Below, one piece after another: positions 1 to 10,168 of a stretch of 64,000 nt of DNA. Positions within the stretch are counted from its first letter, which is position 1, and each line of letters opens with the position of its first letter. The translations under genes and the position numbers were made by a program. Source of the stretch: Botryotinia globosa (lineage: Eukaryota; Ascomycota; Leotiomycetes; Helotiales; Sclerotiniaceae). Where the stretch lies: contig RCSZ01000007.1 of assembly GCA_014898425.1 (NCBI GenBank), positions 2,356,001 to 2,420,000 on the forward strand, given 5' to 3'. The notes under the pieces are model-generated. The model worked only from the letters and a program-made list of their open reading frames with translations. It ran no database searches and was not told the DNA's origin.

Positions 1-340
1 ATTTATAAAGTTTGATTGAAATATAATATATAAAACTTTAATTGATTACTCTTTTTTGTATTCAAATTCAATTGAGAAAGTATAGTAATAAATAAAAAAG
101 GAATTAAAAAAACTAATATTTATTTTTATTTTTATAAAGAAATTGAGATATAAATTATAAGCTTTTTAAAATAAAATGTGTTTTAGATTTTAAATTATAT
201 ATTGAGAGACTAATCTACAAGATTGAAAATATAATTGAAATATAAGAATGAATTATTATTGCTTAATATAATATTCAAGTTTTATAAGATTATATTGTAT
301 AACTGATTTATTATCAAATTTTAAAAAATTAGATCGAAAA
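1..340. other. AT-rich degenerate block (edge)
   Basis: This stretch is almost entirely A and T, is dense in stops in every frame and holds no credible open frame. Composition changes abruptly near position 340 to ordinary mixed sequence. It resembles the larger AT-rich block at 34.8-44.7 kb and is most simply the end of a RIP-decayed repeat that continues outside the window. The element type cannot be told. Confidence 0.55.
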
Positions 341-1946
341 ATGGGTGGTGTGCGATAAGCCGGGGCCTCAACTCTTACATGTAGGAACATACGCAAAACT
401 GTACCCCTTTCTCACTAACGGTAAATCCTTGGGCGTGTGCAGGTAACCATTCAAATATTCAAACATCCACTCAAACACTTATTATATAAAATTTACTCAC
501 AAACTTTAATAAAGCTAATTCAGAAATCTCTGAATAAGGATATTATACACAACAAGGTTCAAAATTAACTCAACCGGGTACTTTAGTCAAACTCAGTGGA
601 GATGTTTAAATCTGAGTAAGCAACGCCTTGTATGTGTAAGCGTTTTTTTACTTCCACCAATGTTCCCAACCCCCTGACTCCCAACCGCCAAAAATGATCA
701 CCACAACCCACCAACCACCAACCACCAACCACCAACCATCAATCACACCACACCACACACCACACCACCCCATTTCCTGAGAAGAAGAGGACCTGGTGGA
801 CATGATGGCTAATTCAAACCTTGAAACAAAATCAACCAACAACCTTTACTTTCTTGTTTTCCTGGTTGTTGTTGAACCCGCTCGTCAAACGGTCTACGGG
901 AGATACTATTCAACCATCTAAACACCTAATCTACCCGCAATCTGCCAGGCCAAGACCCCAAGCAACCACCAGATGCTGTACCACTGTCATACTGTGAATC
1001 AAAATTGACCCTTGTCACGTTAGATACTAGTCTCGTCAGAACCAAAGCCAGTCAGCCACGAAATATAAACCGTTCGAGGGACTCTCTCGGAGGGAGGGAT
1101 CAAATGATTCCCATCACATCCATTGATGCATTAGCAACTTCAACCCTTTCGATGCAGCCCGATTTCCGTCTATTCGGAAAACTGATACAAGGGATCTGGA
1201 ATCAGCCAAGGGTAAAGCACAGAAATTCATAACCCAAGGATTTATTTCGCCCCCTCTTCCGTTTTGCATTACCTCACTTTCTTAACGAATCACCATGAAC
1301 GTCCAATCGACTAGCACACCTTACCGAGTGTATTGTAATATTGAGCAAAGATCCTCAGCGCGTCAGCACAGTTTGTAAGGCTAACGCTGCCTCACACACT
1401 CCCTGCCCAAACCCACTTTCTCTTATGAATGTATGAATGATATTACTACCGTACGAGCCTGTCCTTTCAGATTCGATAGAGAAAAGCTATGTAACAGAGC
1501 TTAGAATGCATAGTGCACAGTGCACAGCGTCCCTCATCCAATTGCTTCAAATCATGGCCGGCGTCGTATCTCTCTAATGAAATTTGTCATTTGACTACTT
1601 GCTTTTCTCTCTTCTCCATCGTACAATATATATTTCAGATGGTGCGCAGAAAGTACCTAGATCACAGGGCTATTTGCTGCATATGCCTGAGTATATCACT
1701 TTCCTTAACTTTTATACAGAAAACATGTAAGCAGTGATTTCTTATCATGTCTGGCGACAACTTCTTGAAATTTCTTCAGAACACTGATACTTATTATGAT
1801 ATAGACTTCATCAGTAGAACATATCTTCCATGCACGCCCACCAGTTTGAATTCGGAAACGACGATACCATTGTTTGAAATCAGAAGGACGGATGGATTGG
1901 CCATTGCCTACAGTCCCAATAATATAGTGGTATTGGCAGTGTGGTG
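341..1946. other. Intergenic region upstream of the Cys-pair/coiled-coil gene
   Basis: No coding region is supported here. The open frames present are short, overlap on both strands and do not join into anything recognisable. A low-complexity CCAACCA/CACAC tract lies at about 704-770. The last few hundred bases probably hold the promoter and 5' leader of the gene starting at 1947. A further upstream exon cannot be excluded. Confidence 0.5.
704..770. repeat. CCAACCA / CACAC low-complexity tract
   Basis: Near-tandem copies of a CCAACCA-like unit run into a CACAC-rich tail. The Trp/Val-rich reading frame on the minus strand across it is a by-product of the repeat and not a gene. Confidence 0.75.
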
Positions 1947-4150
1947 ATGGATGCACGATCAACGGAGTCTCCCCAATCGTATCGATCAGGCATTAAACGT
2001 CCTTGGGAAGACGATACGAAAACACCAACACCACAAAATGGAAGTAGTAGTAGTTGGCATCGCGGAACTTTACCACCAATTGAAGCTGGACCACTTTTAC
2101 AGTGTCCAATGCATGACAATTCAGGAAACTGGGCGACACCAAACAACCAACATACTCGGAATGGCCAAAGTTCGGTCGTGAAAAGGTCGCGTTACGACGG
2201 GGGTGATTACAAACGAGTAGCGAGGGTGGATCTAGACGCATTTGGGAAAATGCCCCCATCGCAGGCACACTGTAGGTGTTTAAGATAGTCTGAAACAGTC
2301 ATGTTTAATTACTAACTCAACCTTTACTCTTCAGATTCAAATGGACTTGGTCATAATTATAGTCAGACGATCCAGAATGCTTCTACTCTTGTTCAACCTC
2401 CTCGATTGATCGTAAATGGCCGGGGGGATTCCCCGCAACATATGTCTAATGTATGTCGTCAGTGCAGGCGGCAGACTACATTTGATCACGAAGAAGGATC
2501 TTCATCAGAGTGTTGCGAGCATTGCCAAAAGAACCCTGAACTTGCCCTTGTTACACAAGCTTGCAGCGTTGGGCTTACTCAGCTAGCGGAGACGCTCCGT
2601 TCGGGTATAGATTCCGAGAAGCGTGGTATCAATCCAGTAAGTACCAGCAAAGTGCGTGGTTCTTGTTATCGAAAGGGTTCATTCCGTTCCTACACACTCA
2701 TGTATTCTTTCGAGTCATGCTTACAAAACATTAGGCCCACTCACAGTTGCGTCTTCTTCCTTCTGGAGATCCACCTCCAATGATTGATTTTGGCCTAAAA
2801 CAAACACTCCACTGGATACTTACCAAAATTAACAAAGTCAACGAGCTTGCCGATAAGTTCGTTCAGCAGATCCCCCCAGGGTCTTCAAAAGCCCCCCTCA
2901 AAAAGGATGCTGTCAACAGTGTGACCCCATATGATCCTTTGATCATCATGAAACGACGCATTGAGGATGATCACCAGGGAACTACGTTAAATGACATGGG
3001 CACATCTGATTCTAGAATGCACCAAAGACGCAAGTCTATGGCTAAATCACTCAGCGAAGGACTTCCACCCATGAGAACCCAATCTCCCAACTACACCCAT
3101 TTGTCAACAGACAATACGAGCCGGAGGCTTTCGAGCATGAATCCTCCCTCAGCCCCAACTCGACAATTACCATCTCCACCAGGACGAGCTTTTCCGTCTC
3201 CATCCCCGACCTCGGTCAGCTTCTCATCTCCTTCAGGATCGACATCATATACGGGTCGTTCTGGTGGCTCGTCTCAGTCATCTAAATCCCACACTACTAA
3301 CCATATCCTACCTCCCATTGCAAACGCGCAATCTTCTGATAGCGCATTGCAAGTCCATACAGCAGCGCTTCAACATGAGGTTTCTATCCAAAAGATCGCA
3401 TTATCATCGTTGCAGAGTGAACACGATAAGCTCCTTACTGCTTTCTCGCGGTCTCAAAGTCGAGCGAGCGCCCTCGAGAAGAAGCACGAGGTTTCCGATA
3501 TCGAAATTTTCAGCCTCACTGAAGAGAAAATGCGATTACACGCCCAAGTTCTCGAATTGGAGGGAGACGTTGAGGATCTTGCGAAAAGTAGAGATACCTA
3601 CCGACAAGCAGTGGTACAAGAAGGGGCACAGTACGTTGAGATTGTGAAGATGGCTAGTCAACTAGAAGAGAAGACTGGGGAAGAGAGAAAGAAGTGGAAT
3701 AAGTTGAGACTTGAGATGGAGCAAAGAATTGAACGATTGAGTACTAGGATGAAGGCTCACGGCGAAGATTTTGGCGCAAAGCCACACATACCGGAATGCA
3801 TGGAAAAAGATGCGCCTTCATCCAGTGATTACAATGATGAAGGATCAACCGGTATGGCACCGACGGAATCGACTAGTGACAAACAACTTCGCGCAAAGGA
3901 TGACCAGGCGAATCTTCTCAAAGCAGAAATCGAGCGCTTGCAACACCGTTGTGAAGAGGTGGAAGCCGCATTGAAAGCTGTCAGACAAGAAAGTCGATCA
4001 ATGGAAAGCATTATGGAAGCGTTGAGTAGAGCTGGAAAGGGCATTTTGCAAAAGGTTGAAAGTGTGTCTCTAAGCCCCGAGACACCCTCGGAACCAGAAT
4101 TAGATTCACGATCCAAGCCAGAAACCGATCGGCTATTATTTGAAGAATAA
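1947..4150 (+). CDS. Hypothetical protein with paired CxxC motifs and long coiled coil
   Basis: Three exons are inferred: 1947-2271, 2335-2636 and 2735-4150, giving about 680 residues in one open frame. The first intron has a good ACTAAC branch site before its TTCAG acceptor. Exon 2 encodes a C-x2-C-x16-C-x2-C pattern (Cys149, 152, 169, 172), similar in spacing to a GATA-like or treble-clef zinc site. The usual GATA tryptophan context is not visible. Residues about 230-400 are Ser/Pro-rich and look disordered. Residues about 408-560 and 590-635 are heptad-like, Glu/Lys/Gln-rich coiled coil. The N-terminus carries basic patches that could serve in nuclear import. I do not recognise the family with confidence. 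A zinc-dependent nuclear regulator or a coiled-coil scaffold would both fit. The start is the first ATG of the exon 1 frame; an earlier exon is possible. Confidence 0.72.
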
Positions 4151-5209
4151 AATTCTTACATGATATACGACATACTGCACAAGTAAGTAGTCTGCGATAT
4201 GTGTTTGTTCACATAATTGCTGGCGTAGAGCAGACTTCACTCAAATACATCCGTGTTTGACTGAGCCTATGGATCTCTGTATATGGATAAACTTAGGTGA
4301 TTCGATGCGTGCTACAAGCCAAAAACGGCCTTTCTAGAGATGATTAGATACTTTTGATCTAGACATCAAACAATGGTTCTGATATTCAATACAGGTTATT
4401 CTACTGAATACCACATGAGATTTACGGAATTATCATTTGAAAGAGAAATATAATTTATACTTTTGTGTGATCTGGTGAATTCCTCAATATGTTAGTACTA
4501 TGTCAAAACAATTAGACAGACTGATATTTTTCAAACATCAACATTGCCGCTATGGAAATATGAATACTCGTTTAAAATTATGTTTTGCCGCTCTGCGCAT
4601 ATCAAGATGTAACCCCATATAATTGGCTATAATCCCACATGATCCGCTATTACCATCACCCAATAATATTGTCAAAGCTCTGTTTCCTGCAACAACTCTC
4701 CTACAAATCTGTAACATCTTGAATCCCCCTCGACTTTACATCGACCTCTCATCGACCGTCCTCCTCCAGCTCCCCCCCGCCGGCATTCCTCACTGAGCCT
4801 CAAAACATGGGCTCATAGTAACACCATGCCAAGGATTTGAAACTCCAGTAGACTGTCTCATATATCTTAGGTTTTTAGGGGAGAGCGTCTCCTGCTCTCC
4901 CGTCGTAGGTTTTTATCTCTTGTTTCTCTCTCTCTCTCTCTCTCTGTCTGTATTTCGTACACTGTTTGCATTATCGGAAAATCGTGCTACTCCTTGCCTT
5001 CTGTTGACCGGATCGAATTCTCCCCCCTTTCGACATAATTGACAATTAATCATTTAAACTTCTCACACACGATTGATATCGATCAAGCACATCATCACTA
5101 CCCCTCCGAACCACACATCCACCCAGCTTGCCGATTCAAGTCTCGTCTTCAATCTTGAAGCCTATCCTCATCTCCATACTCAATCTTTTCGGAAGCACCA
5201 TAAGCGAAA
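4151..5209. other. Intergenic region with pyrimidine tract
   Basis: No coding region is supported. The proximal part is AT-rich. The distal part holds a CT microsatellite (about 4924-4950) and CT-rich leader sequence of the kind common in fungal promoters, immediately upstream of the 70-residue gene at 5210. Confidence 0.5.
4924..4950 (+). repeat. CT microsatellite
   Basis: An uninterrupted (TC)n run followed by TGTCTG lies about 260 bp upstream of the ATG at 5210. Pyrimidine tracts like this are frequent in filamentous-fungal promoters, so a promoter role is plausible but inferred. Confidence 0.75.
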
Positions 5210-5422
5210 ATGGGACAAGCATTCTCTGGACCTAATGCCTTCAAATGGCTGGGATTCACGCCTAAAGCCACCGCTGTTCTCCAAGCAAATCCATTTCTTT
5301 TCGTCCAGTTGATTCTAGTGTTGATTGGATTGAACGTGTTGGGTGGGATTGCGTTTTGGATTCACTACGAAACAAACAAGCCGTACGCGAAGCCGAAAGT
5401 TAAGAAGGATGCGAAGAAGTAG
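5210..5422 (+). CDS. Small single-span membrane protein (70 aa)
   Basis: This is an intronless 70-residue frame with ATG in the context AAAATGGG. Residues about 27-49 form one strongly hydrophobic segment (LFVQLILVLIGLNVLGGIAF), followed by a short basic tail rich in Lys and Pro. This suggests a single-pass membrane protein with a positively charged C-terminus, probably cytosolic by the positive-inside rule. A CT-rich promoter-like tract precedes it. The balanced amino-acid make-up and the sharp hydrophobic/basic layout argue for a real gene despite its size. I do not recognise a named family. ER or mitochondrial membrane location is possible but unsupported. Confidence 0.6.
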   Translation: MGQAFSGPNAFKWLGFTPKATAVLQANPFLFVQLILVLIGLNVLGGIAFWIHYETNKPYAKPKVKKDAKK

Positions 5423-6701
5423 AAAGTGGTCCTGGGGTGGGATAGACACTAGAGACAGGTGCTGTGAACGGCAAGACACCAAGGGCTCTGCGTAGTGGAA
5501 TCTTAGGGAGGAGCTTTGAGATTCGAGGAGGATCTTAAGTGGTATGAGACAATTCAACGAAAAATATGTGCTGGGCACAGGATGGGTATGCTACAAGATT
5601 GACGAATAATACGTGGAGTAGTTGGATCTGGATGGGGAATTCTAGGATTTTGGCAGAGGGAGAATAATACCTATATGCTTGGTTTTAAGTAGGTGGCTGC
5701 TAGCATGGACAGGTTATTTCCTGAAGACGTTTTGTTGTTTATATATTTGCTTCTCGAGTGTTTAGCTTTTATATATCTTTTTTTTGCTTTCGCCAAATTT
5801 CGAAATGTAATGCAAAATAGAATATCTTCTTTCTCTATACCTTCAAATATGTCGTCACTGCTTAGCTTTCCGTGATTGCGTGCACGCATGACACGCATTG
5901 AGATACCAACTGATGGCGTCGGTTGTATGCACCCTGCAATATTATTTCTCCAACTCTCCAGCTGTACTTTCAACTGAGTCTCTACGGGTAAGAACCATAG
6001 GATTGGAGCTTCAGACATGCACGATGTATTAATACTCATATATGTATATCATTCCATACACCCACATTCGCATCATCTCGGCTTTCGTTTCAATTGCATG
6101 TATATTAACAATCCATCTAATCTCAACTAAACAAACACATTCATTCACGCATCCGCACTGGACAGAACCCTAGAACACGTTGATAATACTTCTTCTACTT
6201 GAATTCTCGAAATTTAAACATCCAATAACCTATTAGCTCCAACATCAATCACCCTCGTCTTAAGTTCTATAGCCAGCTCTTCATTGCTGAAGATCGAGAT
6301 GTCAACCTGGTTTATTTCATCCTAGACTTCAGTGAAGAGTTCTTGATTATCTAGTAGGGTCTCCTATTTTGGGTGATACTACACAACAACTTACTGTTGA
6401 AATACCTGTGATTTATAATCCATAAGAGTACATCTCAACCGAGACTTAGGTCTATCAGCGAGGTTTGCAGAGTCTGGATATTCAGATAGAATTCGACAGG
6501 ACGATATTACAACAAAATCAGCAAATCGATTTCCACTACCTTAGAGTGACATTTCACCTATCATCATATCGATACGGGAAGCGACCTGAATCTCTACTTC
6601 TAATGGTCAGGAATATTCCATTTGATATTGAACGCTGAAGAATGAATAATAATCGCTGTTTTTGCCTACCATGTCAAATTATAAACATATTAAAAGTCAT
6701 C
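5423..6701. other. Intergenic region, convergent gene ends
   Basis: This lies between the 3' end of the small membrane-protein gene and the 3' end of the minus-strand gene at 6702. Short frames occur on both strands, but none has a start, length or composition that supports a protein. I see nothing specific. Confidence 0.5.
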
Positions 6702-7700
6702 CTATCTTAATTCGCGCTGTGTCATAATCATAGCAAAATCCGGCACATCACTCCCAATCTGCACAGCATCAGCCCAGGGCATTTTCCCCTGTAGCCATCT
6801 CCTCCCTAAACTCCTTTCATTCATCTCCCTGGCCATATCTTTAAGCGGCTCTGACATTCGATCATTCATTTCACTAACCCTACTCAATTCTTCAACGGCG
6901 CACTCATGCGCACGCTCTTTGCTTGAAATCTCCTGCCATATGATCACAAATTGTTTTTGTAACCACTGCATTCTCTGAGATATCATGCGTTCCTGTTCAC
7001 CCATGATTAGAATGCCAAAGTGTGGACCATCATTGCTGTTTCTTGGTAAACGTGCAGCTAATGAGTGGAATTCTTGCTCGGCTGGTATGATGGCAGATTT
7101 TAAATACGCTATTTGTTTTTGTATATGTTCTAATTCGAGGCGTAAATCTTGGGCAGATTTCATATTTTCATGTTCCTCTTGAAGCGGGGTTGTTGAAGAG
7201 AATCCATATGGCCGATCATAGCATTGGTCGAGATATGGCTGCGTGGAAGAATCGGCAGGGAATGTGCGTGAGATGTATCTCCTTGATTTGGAAGTTTGTA
7301 TTGTTCTTGGCTTTTGGTTCTTTTCTGGAGCCTCCCATATCTCAGATCTGAATTGTCCGCGATTCCTTCGAGCGCCAATATTGTTGACGGGAGGTTGCTT
7401 GTCCGGTCTCTGTGCAAGAATGAAGATTTTGTGATCTTCTCTCCATTCGAGGACTTGTGGGCACAATTCAGGGTCTTGAATGTTCGTGGTAGTCGCGAGT
7501 TGTTCGTTTGCCAAGTTATCTGTAGTCAAGATGTGTCCTGGGTCATAGGGAGGATGTTTGTCTTGTACACAATATGGGGGCGGGGGCACTGATAAATGTA
7601 GGCTACCATGAGCCTTTGGCGGTAGGCTGTGTCCTTCCGGTTTGGAACCTTGTGAATCTCGTCTGAGTGTTCTCACACCAAATTCGTGCTTCTCTGCCAT
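6702..7700 (-). CDS. Hypothetical coiled-coil protein (332 aa)
   Basis: One uninterrupted frame of 332 residues runs from ATG at 7700 to the stop at 6702. The first 170 residues are polar and Pro/Arg/Ser-rich and look disordered. Residues about 173-215 and 235-298 have heptad-like spacing with many Glu, Gln, Arg and Leu (for example LRLELEHIQKQIAYLKSA), indicating two coiled-coil segments. There is no signal peptide, membrane span or catalytic motif. I do not recognise the family. A structural or scaffolding role is the most that can be inferred. Its length without an intron and its biased codon pattern support a true gene. Confidence 0.65.
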   Translation of the reverse strand: MAEKHEFGVRTLRRDSQGSKPEGHSLPPKAHGSLHLSVPPPPYCVQDKHPPYDPGHILTTDNLANEQLATTTNIQDPELCPQVLEWREDHKIFILAQRPDKQPPVNNIGARRNRGQFRSEIWEAPEKNQKPRTIQTSKSRRYISRTFPADSSTQPYLDQCYDRPYGFSSTTPLQEEHENMKSAQDLRLELEHIQKQIAYLKSAIIPAEQEFHSLAARLPRNSNDGPHFGILIMGEQERMISQRMQWLQKQFVIIWQEISSKERAHECAVEELSRVSEMNDRMSEPLKDMAREMNERSLGRRWLQGKMPWADAVQIGSDVPDFAMIMTQRELR

Positions 7701-8344
7701 GACGATGTGGCACTGCCAAGGCCCAACAGCTTTTGTGCGTATAGTGTAATGGTGTGATCAGAAAAGATGGGATAGCTCCTAACGCTGGCTGTGGTACAAT
7801 CTTTCACAAGATGACAGCGATGGGGGTTAAAGCTCTATTATTCCGTAAAATATTTTTGAAATTTATATACCGTTAATAGTTAGGGGAATAAGATGATCAA
7901 TGATATTAAAAAATGTGAGGTCGCTGAGTTCCTGACAAAATTTGATGGAGATAGGTGTGATGAAGTATGTAGAGTTAAGTAGAAGTACGGTGGGAATGAT
8001 GTCTGCAGTGATGGAGTTATGGTAGTGGCACTTGCCAAACTTGCTAGTAAGGCGAATCTATTGAGCACGGCAGGAACATCACAGAACGAACAAACACTTT
8101 TGAGGGTTCAGGTTTGCTCTGTAATACAAGAGAACATGAATTTAAACAGAAACGAATGTGAATTTCGAGTTGATGTACAGCGACATTACTTATTAAGTTG
8201 TGACAATTCCAGGAAATACAGTGAGGTCTCTTTACGTTTTCGAGGAACACTCTCTTGCCCTTCTCTTGTCATTTGCCTATCCTGACCAGCTATCTGAGGT
8301 TGTAGGCAGTGAAAACGGAAACCTCATTCTGCACTGCTATCTGT
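7701..8344. other. Intergenic region between two minus-strand genes
   Basis: About 640 bp lie between the 3' end of the DUF1295 gene and the start of the coiled-coil gene, both read leftward, so this holds one terminator and the other gene's promoter. The short frames here show no recognisable protein. Confidence 0.5.
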
Positions 8345-9563
8345 TCACTTGCTGGCTGAAACCTTTCTTCGATCACCTTTGACGGCTGTGGCTGCTTTCT
8401 TCTCCACCTTTGCGAAAATTGGCCCCGTAGAAAAGATGTTAGGCAAGAATTTGCCAACCCGGGCTTGGTATTGCTGATAATCTGGATATTTCTTTGCAGT
8501 TATGAGCTCGGTCAACCAAGTTGAGGCCTGGAAAAGAATCAAGTACGACATGGCACCGGCAAATGTCCAATTGAATAATACTTCACTGGTCCAGCAGCCC
8601 CACATATAGAGCACTACCCATATAGTCTGCTCAGCGGCGAAATTTGGGTGCCTGCTGAAGGACCAGAGACCAGAGGTCACAAAGCCGCGGTCGAGCGACT
8701 CTTGATCGAATCCTCCTTGTACTTTGGCGGTCTTCAGGTACTGTTGCTTCGCAGTTTGATAGTCTGGTTTTGAGAAACATTAGCTATGCAGCAGAAAAGA
8801 TTTCTATAATCACATACTCCACTGTTGTCCATCTGCAAAATATTCAAACACAACAAGAGTGATAAGACCTCTGGAGAAAATCAAATCTGCCGTCGTCCAC
8901 GGTACTCCATATCGCGCAGCTAAGAGCATAACATATGATGGCGTTGCAACTAGAAAAAGTAAAATGCTTTGTGCCAATGATATGAAGACAATATTGAAGA
9001 CAAAGAAGAGCGCTGGAGGAACGTTTCGTCGGACAATCTCCCTAAGAAGTGGTTAGCCCTAAAGTTATACCCATCAAGGAGAGACATACCAGCGATAATC
9101 TTCGGATCCAATGCTATAGCCGCCCTTTCTCCAATAATTATATGTCAAGCGTAACTGTCGTTTGTCAGAACCAGATTCCTGAACCGAGAGGGGTCCTACA
9201 TACACTCCATATTGTACTAAACGCGAGGATATTGTCTAGTCGCCCTGTTGGTAGACCAGAAAGGTGTGCATAGATGGCAAAGTGGGCATTGTATATGGTG
9301 GGCAAGATACTCCAGCATCTGTCGACCTGAGAATAGTTTTTGTTGACCTCGGAAACCAATAGAAATACAGGCGTTAAAAACAACGAGAATGCGAAGGCAG
9401 CTATGAGTGGATTCGTAGCCAGATAAAGATTTCGAAGCTCGGTAGGATTCGAATATGATTGAAGTAGTTGCTGAGGTAAATCATACAATTGTGGCAGATA
9501 TGGCAAGACTGTTTTCGTGATGTTTGAACAATCCTCGATTGCTTTAATGACTGGCAACGCCAT
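8345..9563 (-). CDS. DUF1295-family membrane oxidoreductase (steroid 5-alpha-reductase-like)
   Basis: Four exons are inferred on the minus strand: 9563-9204, 9154-9090, 9041-8818 and 8763-8345, giving 355 residues with all phases matching. The joined protein is multi-spanning. It contains the family landmarks VDRCWSILPTIYNAHFA, LTYNYWRKGGYSIGSEDYRW, DGQQW and a C-terminal FSRHPNFAAEQ block, which resembles the NADPH-binding region of DUF1295 and steroid reductase-like proteins. Members are ER-type membrane proteins thought to reduce sterol-like or fatty enone substrates; the exact substrate of this one is unknown. The tail is Lys/Arg-rich. The start ATG at 9563 is followed by MALPVIKAIEDC and is the first ATG of the frame. 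The gene is divergent from topoisomerase III, with about 600 bp between them. Confidence 0.88.
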
Positions 9564-10168
9564 GCTTGTGGCAAGTGAATTTCTCTGTTGCTCTCGAGAG
9601 TCAAGCTAACGTCGAATATATCCTCAAAGTTCCAAAGGACTAATGTTTGGCAGAGAGGCGAAAGAGGTAGAGTGGCCGGAGTGAATGGAGTGAAGCTTGA
9701 ATTTTGAAGCTCTACGTCGTAAATGACATCCATCGGTTTTCATTTAGCGGGGATAGATGTACCGACAGAGAATTGTGGGGCTACAGCCAATGATTGAACT
9801 CGATGAGCCACAGCCACAGCCTGCACCTGCAGCTGTTTCGTATTCGGATCCGTACATATAAAATCTTCTCAACCTGGAATTGATGGCAACAGCATAGGCA
9901 TCAATTTCTGTACATAGTCTTTACTTCCTGATCCTGAGTAATACAATCTTTTTGTAAATAATTTCATGATACTATTGCAAGTCCATACCACAATAGACCA
10001 ATTCAATAAAGCCGAGCAACAAAACAATGCTTATAGACCAAGACGTTCGTTAGTTCGTGTCGCAAAGGAAAGTATTATAAGAGCTTCATCCACAAGGCCT
10101 CGTAGACTTAGGAGTTGGTGATGGAAAACGACCACACATGAATGATCGCGCGTGAATCTAATATCAAG
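9564..10168. other. Divergent intergenic region
   Basis: These 605 bp separate the start of the minus-strand DUF1295 gene from the start of the plus-strand topoisomerase III gene, so both promoters should lie here. No clear TATA box or known operator is obvious to me. Confidence 0.5.

Noticed and set aside
648..842. 64-codon Trp/Val/Gly-rich minus-strand frame
   Set aside because: It is a by-product of the CCAACCA/CACAC low-complexity tract.
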